Assembly: GCA_023393165.1 (NCBI GenBank)
Contig: JAEWMJ010000002.1
Coordinates: 1-64,000 of the forward strand
Length of the DNA: 64,000 bases
Source of the DNA: Bacillota bacterium
Lineage (GTDB): Bacteria > Bacillota > Clostridia > Christensenellales > Christensenellaceae
Direction: 5' to 3'
Below, piece after piece: positions 41,793-50,963 of the stretch. Each line of letters begins with the position of its first letter. The stretch's first letter is position 1. A program made the translations under genes and the position numbers. The notes beneath the pieces were generated by a model. It was not told the DNA's origin. It did no database searches and saw nothing but the letters and a program-made list of their open reading frames with translations.

Positions 41793-44384
41793 ATGGATGT
41801 TTTAAGATCGCTCCTTGAAATCACGATATATTCCGCCGTTCTGTTTGCAGCCATCAAGCTGTTTAAAAAAGCTGCCAAAGGAAAAATATCGCCGGTTTTA
41901 AGTTTTGCATTATGGTTCTTATTGCTGGCGCGGCTTTGCCTGCCGGTGACAGTAGACAGCGGATACCACTTGATAACCCTGCCCGCAGTGCAGCAGCATG
42001 CAGCCCAGGAAACTTTAGCCGGTTCAGAAGGCGGGCTGCAGCAGTCTCCGGTTATTACGGATCAAATTACGCCTTTTCCCCGGGACGCGCGGACGCTCAC
42101 CCCTTCAGCCGCGCCGGCCTACCAAACTCCCGCAAAAACATTCTCAGCGGACATATATGACGTGTTATTGATCGTATGGCTTTGCGGCGCTTCTCTTACA
42201 GCGGCATGGACGGTTTATATCGCCGCCGGGGTATCCAAAGCAGCCAACAAAAAATCGGTTCCCGCTCCCGCAGGCATCCAAAAAATCTACGAAAAATGCC
42301 TGGAGGAAATGGGTATCAGAAAACGGCTGCCTCTTTTGATCACACAGGATCTGTCCTCCCCGGCCCTGCTGGTATCCTTCCGCCCCAAAATACTCCTGCC
42401 CCTAAAATTTGCAAAAGAAGCAACCGACGCACAGGCAGAACTTGCACTGCGTCACGAACTCACGCATTACAGGCGCATGGATCATTTGCTGTGCATGCTG
42501 ATGGACATTCTTTCCATAATATACTGGTTCAACCCCGTCGTATGGCTCGCGGAAAAAGAGATCTTTTCAGACATGGAGATCGCCTGCGACAACAGGATCG
42601 TCAGGAACATGGAGAAAGACGAAAAAACGCGTTATGCCAGTACCATACTTTCCATGCTTTCCCAAAGAGGGGATCTGCCCTACGCGCTTGGAATGGCGCT
42701 CACCAATACAAAGAATATGGCGGAAAAACGCATCCGGGGGATCTATATGAAAAACAAGTCAAAGAAAGGGGTAAAAACATCAGCGCTGCTTCTCGCTCTT
42801 GTTATGCTTGCAGCCTGCTTTACCACGGCGTGCCAGCCGGCCAGCGCACGTGAACCGGAAGCCGCCGCCGCATTTGACGTGGTTTCTTCAAAGCCTGCCG
42901 CATCAGCCTCTCCGCAGACGCCCGCGCCAACCCTAACGCCGGAATCCGCGCAGGCCTCGAACGAACCGGAAGAAAGCTTTACCAAGAGCAATAAACTCTC
43001 CGATACCGTAACCGTAAATTACGATGCGTCCATCGTCAGGCCGCAGGGGAATATACCGGTTGCATCCATGGAGATACGAAATATTACCGAAGAAGACGTG
43101 AAAAAGGTTTCGGATTACTTTTTCGCGGGCAGGCAGGCCTATAACCCCTGGGTCCGCACAAAAGCCGAAATACAGGCGGATTTAGACGCGCTGGAAGAGG
43201 AAAACAGTCAGATTGCAGCCAATAAAGAACAGTTTATCGCATCGCACCCCTGGGCTGAGGAAATGAACAAGTCCATTCAGGAAAACGGCGGGAACGCCGC
43301 ACCGGCCTATAATAAAAAAGAAGATTATGGTATATCGGAAGATGACTGGGCCGCCTACTCAAATGCCTGTTCAAGTGCGGATACCGCTATTGCCGTAAAC
43401 AACTATTATATGGAACAGAGCAAACAGGAACTTGAAACTGCTCCGGAAACCGCGGATAAACAACCGGCAACAATAGAGTTCAAAGACTATAATCTGGGCC
43501 GTTCAGTAATCGGGGGCGGTGGAAAGGTCGTTGCAGGTGATGAAGATGTCGTTCAAAATATGGCTGTCGTATGGGCGGAAAGCAGTAATAATACCATATC
43601 CGAAGTTGACGGTTACAATATTGACAACAGTAGAAACGGCTGCGTCCGGTATTGCAGGCAGCTCGAGAACGGAAATTTTTCCGGTATTTTATTTAACCAG
43701 AGCGCTCGGGAACAATTGAACATGCCGCAGGAACAGGCGCAAAAGCTAGCGGACGACGCCGTTCGTGCAATCTGTCCGGAATTATCGCTCGGCGGCGCAA
43801 AAGTTTTTCAATATTACGATAAAACGGGAGTAAATATGGTTGATGGATATTATGTGTTCACTTTTGTCAGAAATGTGGGCAATGTGTCTGTCACATACGA
43901 TTCCTGGGGTGGTGTCCAGTTTTACAGCAACGAAACGGATGAAGCCATCGGTTATGAGCAAATACAGATTTATGTAGATAATTACGGCATCGTATCAATG
44001 ATCTGGAACAACCCTTACGGCGATATTCGGATAACGGACGATAACGCGCAGGTCATCTCTCTGGAACAAGCGCGGGAGGCATTCGAAAAAAATCTGCTGG
44101 AAGAATTCAAAAGTGACAGAAACGTAATAAGCGGTGTAGGCGCAGATTCCATCACCCTCGATATCGACAAGATCCAGCTTGGTCTGACCCGTGTTTCGGA
44201 TGAAGACGGCAATTTTACCCTTGTCCCCACCTGGGATTTCTTCGGGAAGGCCTCCGCAACCAGAGGCAGCGAGAATCTGGTGTTCAACCGCTTCGGCCAA
44301 AGCCAGGGAAACGACAGCCTGGGTACGGTGAATGCCCTCGATGGTTCCGAGATCATACGCCAGGGAGATACCCAAAACTGGTAA
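41793..44384 (+). CDS. BlaR1-like M56 metallopeptidase with a large unrecognised sensor region
   Basis: The 863-residue protein has N-terminal helices, an M56 metallopeptidase domain with the zinc motif HELTHYRRMDH near residue 222 and the downstream EKEIFSDMEIACD Glu segment near 255. A hydrophobic segment near 325-345 then leads to a long polar C-terminal region (345-863) outside the membrane. That region shows no penicillin-binding SxxK/KTG set that I can see, unlike true BlaR1. A lipobox-like CFTTAC lies after the last helix. It probably senses an unknown signal and cleaves the BlaI-type repressor. Start at the ATG two bases after the repressor stop. Confidence 0.85.
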   Translation: MDVLRSLLEITIYSAVLFAAIKLFKKAAKGKISPVLSFALWFLLLARLCLPVTVDSGYHLITLPAVQQHAAQETLAGSEGGLQQSPVITDQITPFPRDARTLTPSAAPAYQTPAKTFSADIYDVLLIVWLCGASLTAAWTVYIAAGVSKAANKKSVPAPAGIQKIYEKCLEEMGIRKRLPLLITQDLSSPALLVSFRPKILLPLKFAKEATDAQAELALRHELTHYRRMDHLLCMLMDILSIIYWFNPVVWLAEKEIFSDMEIACDNRIVRNMEKDEKTRYASTILSMLSQRGDLPYALGMALTNTKNMAEKRIRGIYMKNKSKKGVKTSALLLALVMLAACFTTACQPASAREPEAAAAFDVVSSKPAASASPQTPAPTLTPESAQASNEPEESFTKSNKLSDTVTVNYDASIVRPQGNIPVASMEIRNITEEDVKKVSDYFFAGRQAYNPWVRTKAEIQADLDALEEENSQIAANKEQFIASHPWAEEMNKSIQENGGNAAPAYNKKEDYGISEDDWAAYSNACSSADTAIAVNNYYMEQSKQELETAPETADKQPATIEFKDYNLGRSVIGGGGKVVAGDEDVVQNMAVVWAESSNNTISEVDGYNIDNSRNGCVRYCRQLENGNFSGILFNQSAREQLNMPQEQAQKLADDAVRAICPELSLGGAKVFQYYDKTGVNMVDGYYVFTFVRNVGNVSVTYDSWGGVQFYSNETDEAIGYEQIQIYVDNYGIVSMIWNNPYGDIRITDDNAQVISLEQAREAFEKNLLEEFKSDRNVISGVGADSITLDIDKIQLGLTRVSDEDGNFTLVPTWDFFGKASATRGSENLVFNRFGQSQGNDSLGTVNALDGSEIIRQGDTQNW

Positions 44385-44456
44385 CGGAATGCACGGCGGC
44401 CGCCTCATGGTCTTAATGCTCCGGACGGCCTGCAAAGAAAAATTTTACCTAATAAA

Positions 44457-44500
44457 ACCAAAAAAGCGGTTTCATGTATCAATGTCACCGTTTTTTTGGT
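44457..44500 (+). terminator. Terminator after the BlaR1-like gene
   Basis: ACCAAAAAA with CGGT pairs with ACCG and TTTTTTTGGT around a loop of about 17 bases, followed by T-rich sequence, 75 bp after the stop. Confidence 0.55.
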
Positions 44501-44625
44501 AATGTTATAGTATTTTTTTACAATAATACGGTAATTCCTTATAAATTGTTTCTTTTTTTTGCCGAAATAGTTTATAATCTTAATGTAAGGTTTATAAATT
44601 ACGAAAGCGAGAGGAATTTTTAGAA

Positions 44626-46269
44626 TTGGCTGACAAATCGGATGGCAGAAAAATAAGAAAAATATTGATAACCGTTATCATTATTCTGATTGCTGGATTA
44701 GCTTTTACCGCTTTCATGTATTTTCAGCAATCTGACGACGGCTTGGCGCTGGAGGGCGTTTCCGTAGATGGTATCGATATATCGGGAATGACGAAAGACG
44801 AAGCTCTTGCCGCAACTTCAAAAGTAGAGCAGGATGTTCTTAATAAAGTGGAACTGTCAATTGATTTTGACGGCGAAATATCAAAATTTACGGCGACCGA
44901 TCTGGGGTTAACCACAGATTACAGCCAAGTGATCGATCAGGCGATGGCTTACGGACATAACGGCTCATTTTTTGAACGCATAAAAGCAGCGGACGATACA
45001 AAAAAACAAGGCAAAGATTTTACGGTAACGGTTCATGCGGACAGGGACAAAGTTGCCGATGTGCTGCTGCCCATGAAAGAGAAGGTTGACAAACAGCCGG
45101 TTGACGCCAGCTTAGAATTTATGCCAAGGGGCTATCTTGAGGATGGAACGGCATATAAACCCGATGAGCAGGCGCTGATCGAAGACTGCGCGGATGGAGA
45201 ACAGATCGACTTGCCCGGCGATATCTCTCGCACTCCGGAAAACGAGGCGCCAAATAAATTAAGATATCAATATTGGCAAAACGACCACTATGTGGAAGAC
45301 TATACTCCCGAACAGGCAGACGTCTCGCGTTTTTTTTATAAGGACGGCGAAAACGGACGGGCGATCGACATGGAATCGGTCGTAGACAGCGTGGTAAGCG
45401 AAGTGGAGAACGGCAGCTATGACACAATTGTGGCGCCTGTAGAACAGATTAAGCCGAAAGTAACGGCGGATGATTTAAAAAAGCAGACCCAGCTTGTCGC
45501 ATCATGGACTTCAAGCTATTCCAATCATGCCAACTACAACAGAAACTGGAATGTGGCCAAACTGTCGAGTATCGTAAACGGCGTAGTTATCCAACCCGGC
45601 GAGGAATGGTCTATCAATAAGGAAGCGGGCAATCGTACCGTGTCGTCTGGATGGAAGGAAGCCGCCGGCATTGTTAACGGCGGATATGTCCAGCAGGCAG
45701 GCGGCGGCGTATGCCAGATCTCAAGTACGCTGTACAACGCCGCAATCAGGTCGGCGCTTGAGATTACCGATTCCACCCATCATTCCATTCAATCGGATTA
45801 TATTCCGCTGGGCCTGGACGCTACTATCAGCTCGGGCAGCCCCGACCTTAAGATCAAGAATCCAAACAGCACCCCCATCTACGTTGTATCTTACGTAAAT
45901 CCCAAAGATAAGAACGTGACGGTTGAAGTCTACGGACAGACGGTTGTTGATCCCAAATACGGGGATGTAATTCTTGATTTCTCCTTCAAGGACGGCGGAA
46001 CTTTTGGCTCCCCCGTAATGCAGATGGTTTATAACACTCCCGTAGCCCCGGACAATACGCCCATACCGGCGGGCGGCGCTTACGAATATGCAAAGACGCG
46101 TCCGGGCAAAAGCGTAGAGACGTTTATCCACTACCTGTCCCTTGACGGCACAGAGCTTGGCGTGGATACCTTCCACAATTATAAATGGAACCCGATAAAC
46201 GGGACAACATATGTGAACGGCCCCGATCCGGCAAACCCATGGGCAACGCCTACGCCGGCCGCGGGCTGA
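44626..46269 (+). CDS. VanW-family protein with peptidoglycan-binding-like domains
   Basis: The 547-residue protein starts with a short charged tail and one membrane helix (residues 10-33), then an extracellular region of YoaR/PG-binding-4 type (about 40-300). A VanW domain follows at about 315-440, with the hallmarks QPGEEWSINKEAGNRT, GGYVQQAGGGVCQISSTLYNA and VEVYGQ. VanW proteins occur near glycopeptide-resistance genes, but the role is not defined and this copy has no van neighbours. The start is TTG at 44626, with GAGAGG 11 bases upstream. A TATAAT box is at 44573-44578. Confidence 0.88.
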   Translation: MADKSDGRKIRKILITVIIILIAGLAFTAFMYFQQSDDGLALEGVSVDGIDISGMTKDEALAATSKVEQDVLNKVELSIDFDGEISKFTATDLGLTTDYSQVIDQAMAYGHNGSFFERIKAADDTKKQGKDFTVTVHADRDKVADVLLPMKEKVDKQPVDASLEFMPRGYLEDGTAYKPDEQALIEDCADGEQIDLPGDISRTPENEAPNKLRYQYWQNDHYVEDYTPEQADVSRFFYKDGENGRAIDMESVVDSVVSEVENGSYDTIVAPVEQIKPKVTADDLKKQTQLVASWTSSYSNHANYNRNWNVAKLSSIVNGVVIQPGEEWSINKEAGNRTVSSGWKEAAGIVNGGYVQQAGGGVCQISSTLYNAAIRSALEITDSTHHSIQSDYIPLGLDATISSGSPDLKIKNPNSTPIYVVSYVNPKDKNVTVEVYGQTVVDPKYGDVILDFSFKDGGTFGSPVMQMVYNTPVAPDNTPIPAGGAYEYAKTRPGKSVETFIHYLSLDGTELGVDTFHNYKWNPINGTTYVNGPDPANPWATPTPAAG

Positions 46270-46297
46270 AACCCTTAAAATCATAGTCAGACATATA

Positions 46298-46333
46298 AAC
46301 CTGCCCCTTCAGGAAAGAAAGGGCAGGTTTTTC
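46298..46333 (+). terminator. Terminator of the VanW gene
   Basis: AACCTGCCC (46298-46306) pairs with GGGCAGGTT (46321-46329), followed by TTTC. Confidence 0.75.
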
Positions 46334-46370
46334 TTTAGTATTAACTTTTATTTTCCTTTACAGCATAAAA

Positions 46371-46408
46371 AAACCACCGCGGTAAACCATTGCACAAAGC
46401 GGTGGTTT
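46371..46408 (-). terminator. Terminator of the uridine-kinase-like gene
   Basis: AAACCACCGC (46371-46380) pairs with GCGGTGGTTT (46399-46408); a run of seven T follows on the minus strand. It is convergent with the VanW terminator. Confidence 0.75.
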
Positions 46409-46435
46409 AATAAGAAAAAAATCGATTATATGTTC

Positions 46436-47821
46436 TTAAAAATATATGCTCCCCCCGATAAACTCCCTCAGTATGGAGTTAAAGGGCACCTTGGATGTGT
46501 CCATCGGCTTTGCAAAAGACAGGATATTTAAAAGCCTCTCTTTTGAAAGAGCATGGGCGCTGTCGCCCGGCATTTTTTCAAGCGACGCCTCGGCAAATGG
46601 CCGGAGGGCGTTCAGTTCGTAAATCAGGCTGGAATTGAACATCATATCCGCTTCTTCCTGATGCTTGAAAATATAATTGTACTCGCCCTGCCGTACGCTC
46701 GCCCACCTGCTGAAGGTATCCGCCGCGCCGGTTTCCCTGAACCGGTCGTCGCGCACCAGCCTGCGGATCAGCCGCACCTCTGTAGTCGGGATCCTGTTTA
46801 CCATATCCACGTTCAGTTCAAACAGGGCGCTGATATATATTCTGAAAAATAAATTCCGGTCTATTGCGGGCAGAAGGTTTGGATTCAGCGCGTGTATGCC
46901 CTCGATCACAAGCAATTCAGATGTTCCCAGATGCATGGGAATCGTACGTTCGGATCGTTTCCCGGTTTTAAAATCAAATATCGGGGTCTCAACCGTTTCT
47001 CCGTTAATCAGCCTTATTGCATGGTCCTGCAGAAGTTTTAAGTCCAAAGCTTCCAGGCATTCAAAATCGTAATTTCCGTCCTTGTCAAGCGGTACCTGGT
47101 CGCGGTTCAGATAATAATTATCCAGTGAAAGCGGAAAAGGCACAAGCCCGTTTACGCGAAGCTGCGTGGAAATCCTATGCGCAAAAGATGTTTTTCCCGA
47201 AGAAGAAGGCCCGGAAATCAGAAGCCCCCGCACCGTGCGGCGCTGCGACAGTATCACATCCGCGATATCGGATATTTCTTTTTCCTGCAGCGCTTCGGCA
47301 ATGCCTATGAGTTCCTCGCTGCGGTTTGCGTCTATATAGGCGTTCACATCGGATATCAGTTCCACATTAATATTATCAAGCCACTTTTGCGTCTTTTCAT
47401 AGGTGGCGGAAAGTTTCTCCGGAAACACAAGGGGCGCTTTTAATTCGTCTTCCGTATCGCCGAATTGGATGATAAACCCGGTTGAAAAAGGAAATATCCT
47501 GAATGGCCCGATGGCGGAAGTAAGGGCGTTTGCGGGATAAATCGATTTGACGATGGTATCCTCCCCCACCTGATATTGGTAGAAGCCCTTTTTCTTGCAC
47601 AAGAATTCTATCGGGCAATTGCACGCGACCCATTCGTGAAGTTTTTCTTCGATCTGCTTAACTTCCCTCTCCGAAAGGACAGAACCATTGAGCTTGCAGA
47701 ATACGCCCTGAGGTATGGAATAAGCCATCTTCAGTTCATAACCGGGAAACAGGTCCCGCGCAACCTTTATAACGCCCAGGTTCAATGTCTGCCTGTTTTG
47801 ACGCAAGTAATTATCCGGCAT
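46436..47821 (-). CDS. Uridine kinase-like nucleoside kinase with ThrRS-like N-terminal domain
   Basis: The 461-residue protein has an N-terminal region resembling the TGS/second-additional domain of threonyl-tRNA synthetase (about 30-190) followed by a uridine kinase/phosphoribulokinase domain with P-loop GPSSSGKTSFAHR near residue 210 and PLSLDNYYLNRDQ. This fusion is common in Clostridia and Thermotogae. It likely phosphorylates uridine or a related nucleoside. The ATG at 47821 has AAGGTGA upstream. It is a single gene. Confidence 0.85.
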   Translation of the reverse strand: MPDNYLRQNRQTLNLGVIKVARDLFPGYELKMAYSIPQGVFCKLNGSVLSEREVKQIEEKLHEWVACNCPIEFLCKKKGFYQYQVGEDTIVKSIYPANALTSAIGPFRIFPFSTGFIIQFGDTEDELKAPLVFPEKLSATYEKTQKWLDNINVELISDVNAYIDANRSEELIGIAEALQEKEISDIADVILSQRRTVRGLLISGPSSSGKTSFAHRISTQLRVNGLVPFPLSLDNYYLNRDQVPLDKDGNYDFECLEALDLKLLQDHAIRLINGETVETPIFDFKTGKRSERTIPMHLGTSELLVIEGIHALNPNLLPAIDRNLFFRIYISALFELNVDMVNRIPTTEVRLIRRLVRDDRFRETGAADTFSRWASVRQGEYNYIFKHQEEADMMFNSSLIYELNALRPFAEASLEKMPGDSAHALSKERLLNILSFAKPMDTSKVPFNSILREFIGGSIYF

Positions 47822-47918
47822 TGATTCACCTTCATTCAATATATTTGACCTTTTCCTTAAGCCTTATAATATTTTATCACATATTGGTAAAATCATGTCT
47901 TAAAATTCTCCGTACAAA

Positions 47919-48332
47919 TCACATCTCTTTTTGGTAACGCATGATATAATACATCTCCAGGATAAACCTTAAAACAAATATTCCAACGGTTAATCCGATC
48001 AGCCAGAGCGGCATGTTCAGAAGTATCATCACATAGGCAAGGCCAATAACAAACCATTGGGAGATATCCGCGGACCGCGCCCTGGACCTCCACCGGATCT
48101 GCTGGTTACGTTCGTCCTGCATCTCGATCCGAGACGCTCTTTCCAATTCGGGATGTTTTTTCTGATACCGCCTTAAGATCAGGTTGGAAATATTCACACC
48201 GGCGAGACTGGCCCCTACGCCTATCATGATGCCGCTGACAGCCTTCAGCTCTTCCGCCTGTATGAAGAACCCGGTTACAGCCAGAGCTATGCCAAGTACC
48301 AGAAATATAATATAAAAAGCAGTTTTTTTCAT
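47919..48332 (-). CDS. Membrane protein paired with an XRE regulator
   Basis: The 137-residue protein has two N-terminal helices (about 5-24 and 32-52), a charged central segment with RIEMQDERNQQIRWRSRARS near residue 70, and two C-terminal helices (about 90-108 and 109-127). The DER-NQQIR pattern between helices recalls DUF2178-like proteins found beside small XRE regulators. Function unknown. Its ATG overlaps the regulator's TGA (ATGA), so the two are translationally coupled. Confidence 0.75.
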   Translation of the reverse strand: MKKTAFYIIFLVLGIALAVTGFFIQAEELKAVSGIMIGVGASLAGVNISNLILRRYQKKHPELERASRIEMQDERNQQIRWRSRARSADISQWFVIGLAYVMILLNMPLWLIGLTVGIFVLRFILEMYYIMRYQKEM

Positions 48333-48541
48333 TTTTCCGATTCCTCCTCAAAAATAAATATATCCTCAATCGTCGTGTTAAAGTATTTTGCAATTTTATG
48401 GGCAAGCAGTATAGACGGGTTGTATCGGCCGCATTCCAGCGATCCTATTGTCTGTCTGGAAACCTCCAGCGCTCCCGCAAGTTCTTCCTGCGTGATTCCC
48501 CTCTGCTTGCGCATCTCTTCCATCCGGTTTTTCAACGGCAT
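48329..48541 (-). CDS. Small XRE-family helix-turn-helix regulator
   Basis: A 70-residue protein made almost only of an HTH_3 domain (RKQRGITQEELAGALEVSRQTIGSLECGRYNPS). The start is either the ATG at 48541, which is very close to GGGAGGAGG, or the TTG at 48535, which has better spacing. It is coupled to a membrane protein gene. A perfect 22-bp palindrome lies 25 bp upstream and should be its own operator. Confidence 0.88.
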   Translation of the reverse strand: MPLKNRMEEMRKQRGITQEELAGALEVSRQTIGSLECGRYNPSILLAHKIAKYFNTTIEDIFIFEEESEK

Positions 48542-48565
48542 CCTCCTCCCGAATTCACAAATCAA

Positions 48566-48587
48566 AATGTAAAGCTAGCTTTACATT
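48566..48587. promoter_or_regulatory. 22-bp perfect palindrome, candidate XRE operator
   Basis: The half-site AATGTAAAGCT (48566-48576) is followed at once by its exact complement (48577-48587). It is just upstream of the XRE gene. Confidence 0.7.
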
Positions 48588-48860
48588 CAGTATATCTCAC
48601 GGTATCAAAAATGTCAAGCACGCTTTCCATCTTTGTTTGTATGTATTTAAATGATGCAAAGCGTATAGTGCATTTTTATCCATCATCAGCTCATTTGGCG
48701 CATATCTCATAGACTGTAGCTTTTACAAAAGCTTTGAGCCTTAAATTTTTTTTGATATTCAACCCATAAACAATTATAATAATACAATAGAGTTGGTATT
48801 TTGACTTTATTATAACGCCCGGCTGCGGCTGTTTTATGCTTATGCCGGAAGGAGAAGAAA
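48588..48860. other. Divergent intergenic region between XRE and nadE
   Basis: About 270 bases with no supported gene. It must hold the promoters for the XRE pair and for nadE; beyond the palindrome next to it I see no clear consensus promoter. Confidence 0.4.
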
Positions 48861-50762
48861 ATGAGTTTTGGATTTGTAAAAGCGGCCGCAGCAAGCCCGC
48901 GCGTCTATCTGGCGCAACCCTTTAAAAATGCGAAGACTGCCAGTGAAAAGCTGACAGAAGCCGCAAAAGACGGCGTGCAATTGCTGGTTTTTCCGGAGCT
49001 TTTTCTAACAGGCTATACCTGCGGCGACCTGTTTTCTCAGCAGCAGCTTTTGGACAGGTCAGACGAGGCGCTCGCATGGCTGCTTTCCCAAACTGAAAAA
49101 TGCGGAACAGTCGGTGTTGTCGGCCTTCCTCTGAGAGCAGAAGGCAGGCTTTACAACTGCGCTGCGGTAATCCGCAACGGAAAGGTTTTAGGCGTTGTTC
49201 CCAAGATGTATATTCCCAACGTACGTGAATTTTATGAGAAACGCTGGTTCAGCCCGGGCCATAACGCCCGCACGGAAAACATACTGGTAAACGGCGGCAG
49301 CGTGCCCTTTGGCAGATTGCTCTTTGACCTGGGCGGCGGTGCGACGCTGGGCGTGGAGGTCTGCGAGGATCTTTGGGTTGCCGTTCCGCCAAGCTGCATG
49401 CTGACATTGCTTGGAGCCAATATCATTGCAAACCTGTCGGCAAGCAATGAACTGGCCGGAAAAAACGACTACCGGCACGCGCTCGTTCGTCAGCAAAGCG
49501 CAAGGTGCATGTGCGGATACGTATACGCCTGCGCCGGCGAAGGCGAATCTTCTACCGATCTTGTTTTTGCGGGCAATACCATGATTACGGAGAACGGCGT
49601 GACCCTTGCGGAAGGAAAACGGTTTGAAAGCGGCATGATCTCAAGCTGCATCGATACACAAAATCTTGCTCTGGAGCGCCGATACAGCAGTTTTTCAGAC
49701 AACGCGCATTATATGGATATTCTTCCGCACAGTACAGTTTTCTGCGGAATGGACGATTTTAAAGAAAACTCTTTCAACAGGGATATCGACCCCCGCCCCT
49801 TTGTTCCGAAAAAAGAGGCGGAACGCGAAGAACGCTGCCGGGAGATCATAGGCATTCAGGCGGCCGGACTTGCCCGGCGGCTGGAGCATACCGGCCTTAA
49901 ACGCGCCGTGATCGGCATATCGGGCGGACTTGATTCCACCCTGGCGCTTTTGGTTACCGTGGAAGCGTTCCGTAAACTGAATCTGCCCGTTTCGGGAATC
50001 ATCGGGGTTACGATGCCCGGATTCGGCACTTCGGATGGAACTTACAGCAACGCAATGGAGCTTATGGAAAAGCTTCAAGTGACCATAAAAGAAATAGACA
50101 TCCGCCCTGCATGTATGCAGCATTTCCGCGATATTGGGCAGGATCCTGAGAAACACGATATCACCTACGAAAACACCCAGGCGCGGGAACGCACCCAGAT
50201 TCTTTTTGATATCGCAAACAAGGAAGGGGCGCTCCTTGTCGGAACAGGCGATTTAAGCGAACTTGCTATGGGCTGGTGCACATATAACGGCGATCATATG
50301 AGCATGTACGGGGTAAACGTATCCATCCCCAAAACGCTGGTAAAATACCTTATACAATATTTTCAGCTTGGCGGCGGGGGAATTGCGCCTGCCCTGCAGG
50401 GAATACTGGATACCCCCATCAGTCCGGAGCTTCTTCCGCCCGATGAGAACGGCATCCAAAGTACCGAAGCCAAAGTGGGCCCGTATGAACTGCATGATTT
50501 TTTCCTTTACCACACCATACGGTTTGGAGTTCCCCCAAAAAAACTGCTGTTTTTGACCCGTCGTGCATTTGAAGGTATTTATGACGACGCAGTGATCCTT
50601 TACTGGCTCAAAGTGTTTTATAAGCGGTTCTTTGCCTCACAGTTCAAGCGGTCCTGCCTGCCTGACGGGCCCAAAGTCGGATCAGCCTCTCTTTCGCCGC
50701 GTGGAGACTGGCGCATGCCTTCGGACGCCTGTCCAACTGAATGGCTTAACGAGCTGGATTAG
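48861..50762 (+). CDS. nadE: Glutamine-dependent NAD+ synthetase
   Basis: The 633-residue protein joins an N-terminal nitrilase-type glutaminase (residues 1-270) to a C-terminal synthetase (about 320-600). The glutaminase triad is visible as Glu in FPELFLTGYTC, Lys in VPKMYIPNVREFYEKRW, and Cys in GVEVCEDLW. The synthetase ATP-binding P-loop is GISGGLDST near residue 352, with GTGDLSELAMGWCTYNGDHMS later. It converts deamido-NAD to NAD with ammonia from glutamine. AAGGAG lies 6 bases before the ATG; a terminator follows. Confidence 0.96.
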   Translation: MSFGFVKAAAASPRVYLAQPFKNAKTASEKLTEAAKDGVQLLVFPELFLTGYTCGDLFSQQQLLDRSDEALAWLLSQTEKCGTVGVVGLPLRAEGRLYNCAAVIRNGKVLGVVPKMYIPNVREFYEKRWFSPGHNARTENILVNGGSVPFGRLLFDLGGGATLGVEVCEDLWVAVPPSCMLTLLGANIIANLSASNELAGKNDYRHALVRQQSARCMCGYVYACAGEGESSTDLVFAGNTMITENGVTLAEGKRFESGMISSCIDTQNLALERRYSSFSDNAHYMDILPHSTVFCGMDDFKENSFNRDIDPRPFVPKKEAEREERCREIIGIQAAGLARRLEHTGLKRAVIGISGGLDSTLALLVTVEAFRKLNLPVSGIIGVTMPGFGTSDGTYSNAMELMEKLQVTIKEIDIRPACMQHFRDIGQDPEKHDITYENTQARERTQILFDIANKEGALLVGTGDLSELAMGWCTYNGDHMSMYGVNVSIPKTLVKYLIQYFQLGGGGIAPALQGILDTPISPELLPPDENGIQSTEAKVGPYELHDFFLYHTIRFGVPPKKLLFLTRRAFEGIYDDAVILYWLKVFYKRFFASQFKRSCLPDGPKVGSASLSPRGDWRMPSDACPTEWLNELD

Positions 50763-50775
50763 CCAAATATAAACT

Positions 50776-50806
50776 GACGCACTTCATATTTGGAGTGCGT
50801 TTTTTA
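50776..50806 (+). terminator. Terminator of nadE
   Basis: ACGCACT (50777-50783) pairs with AGTGCGT (50794-50800), followed by six T. Confidence 0.75.
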
Positions 50807-50826
50807 TTTCTCTACCGCCCCCGGTA

Positions 50827-50854
50827 ACACCAGCCGGCGCACAGGAATATATTA
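50827..50854 (+). promoter_or_regulatory. Possible mother-cell-type promoter of the second DUF2935 gene
   Basis: AC (50827-50828), 17 bases, AATATATTA (50846-50854) is one base from the AC-N17-CATANNNTA pattern seen in the spore-surface island. A GAAAGGGGG site follows. Weak support. Confidence 0.3.
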
Positions 50855-50963
50855 TCTAATAAACCTAGTGAAAGGGGGAATTCATTTGGATCCCGGCGCA
50901 TTTCAGACAGATACATAGGTGCCGAGTCTTACGACCAAACGCCAGATCCAATGAATACAAATT

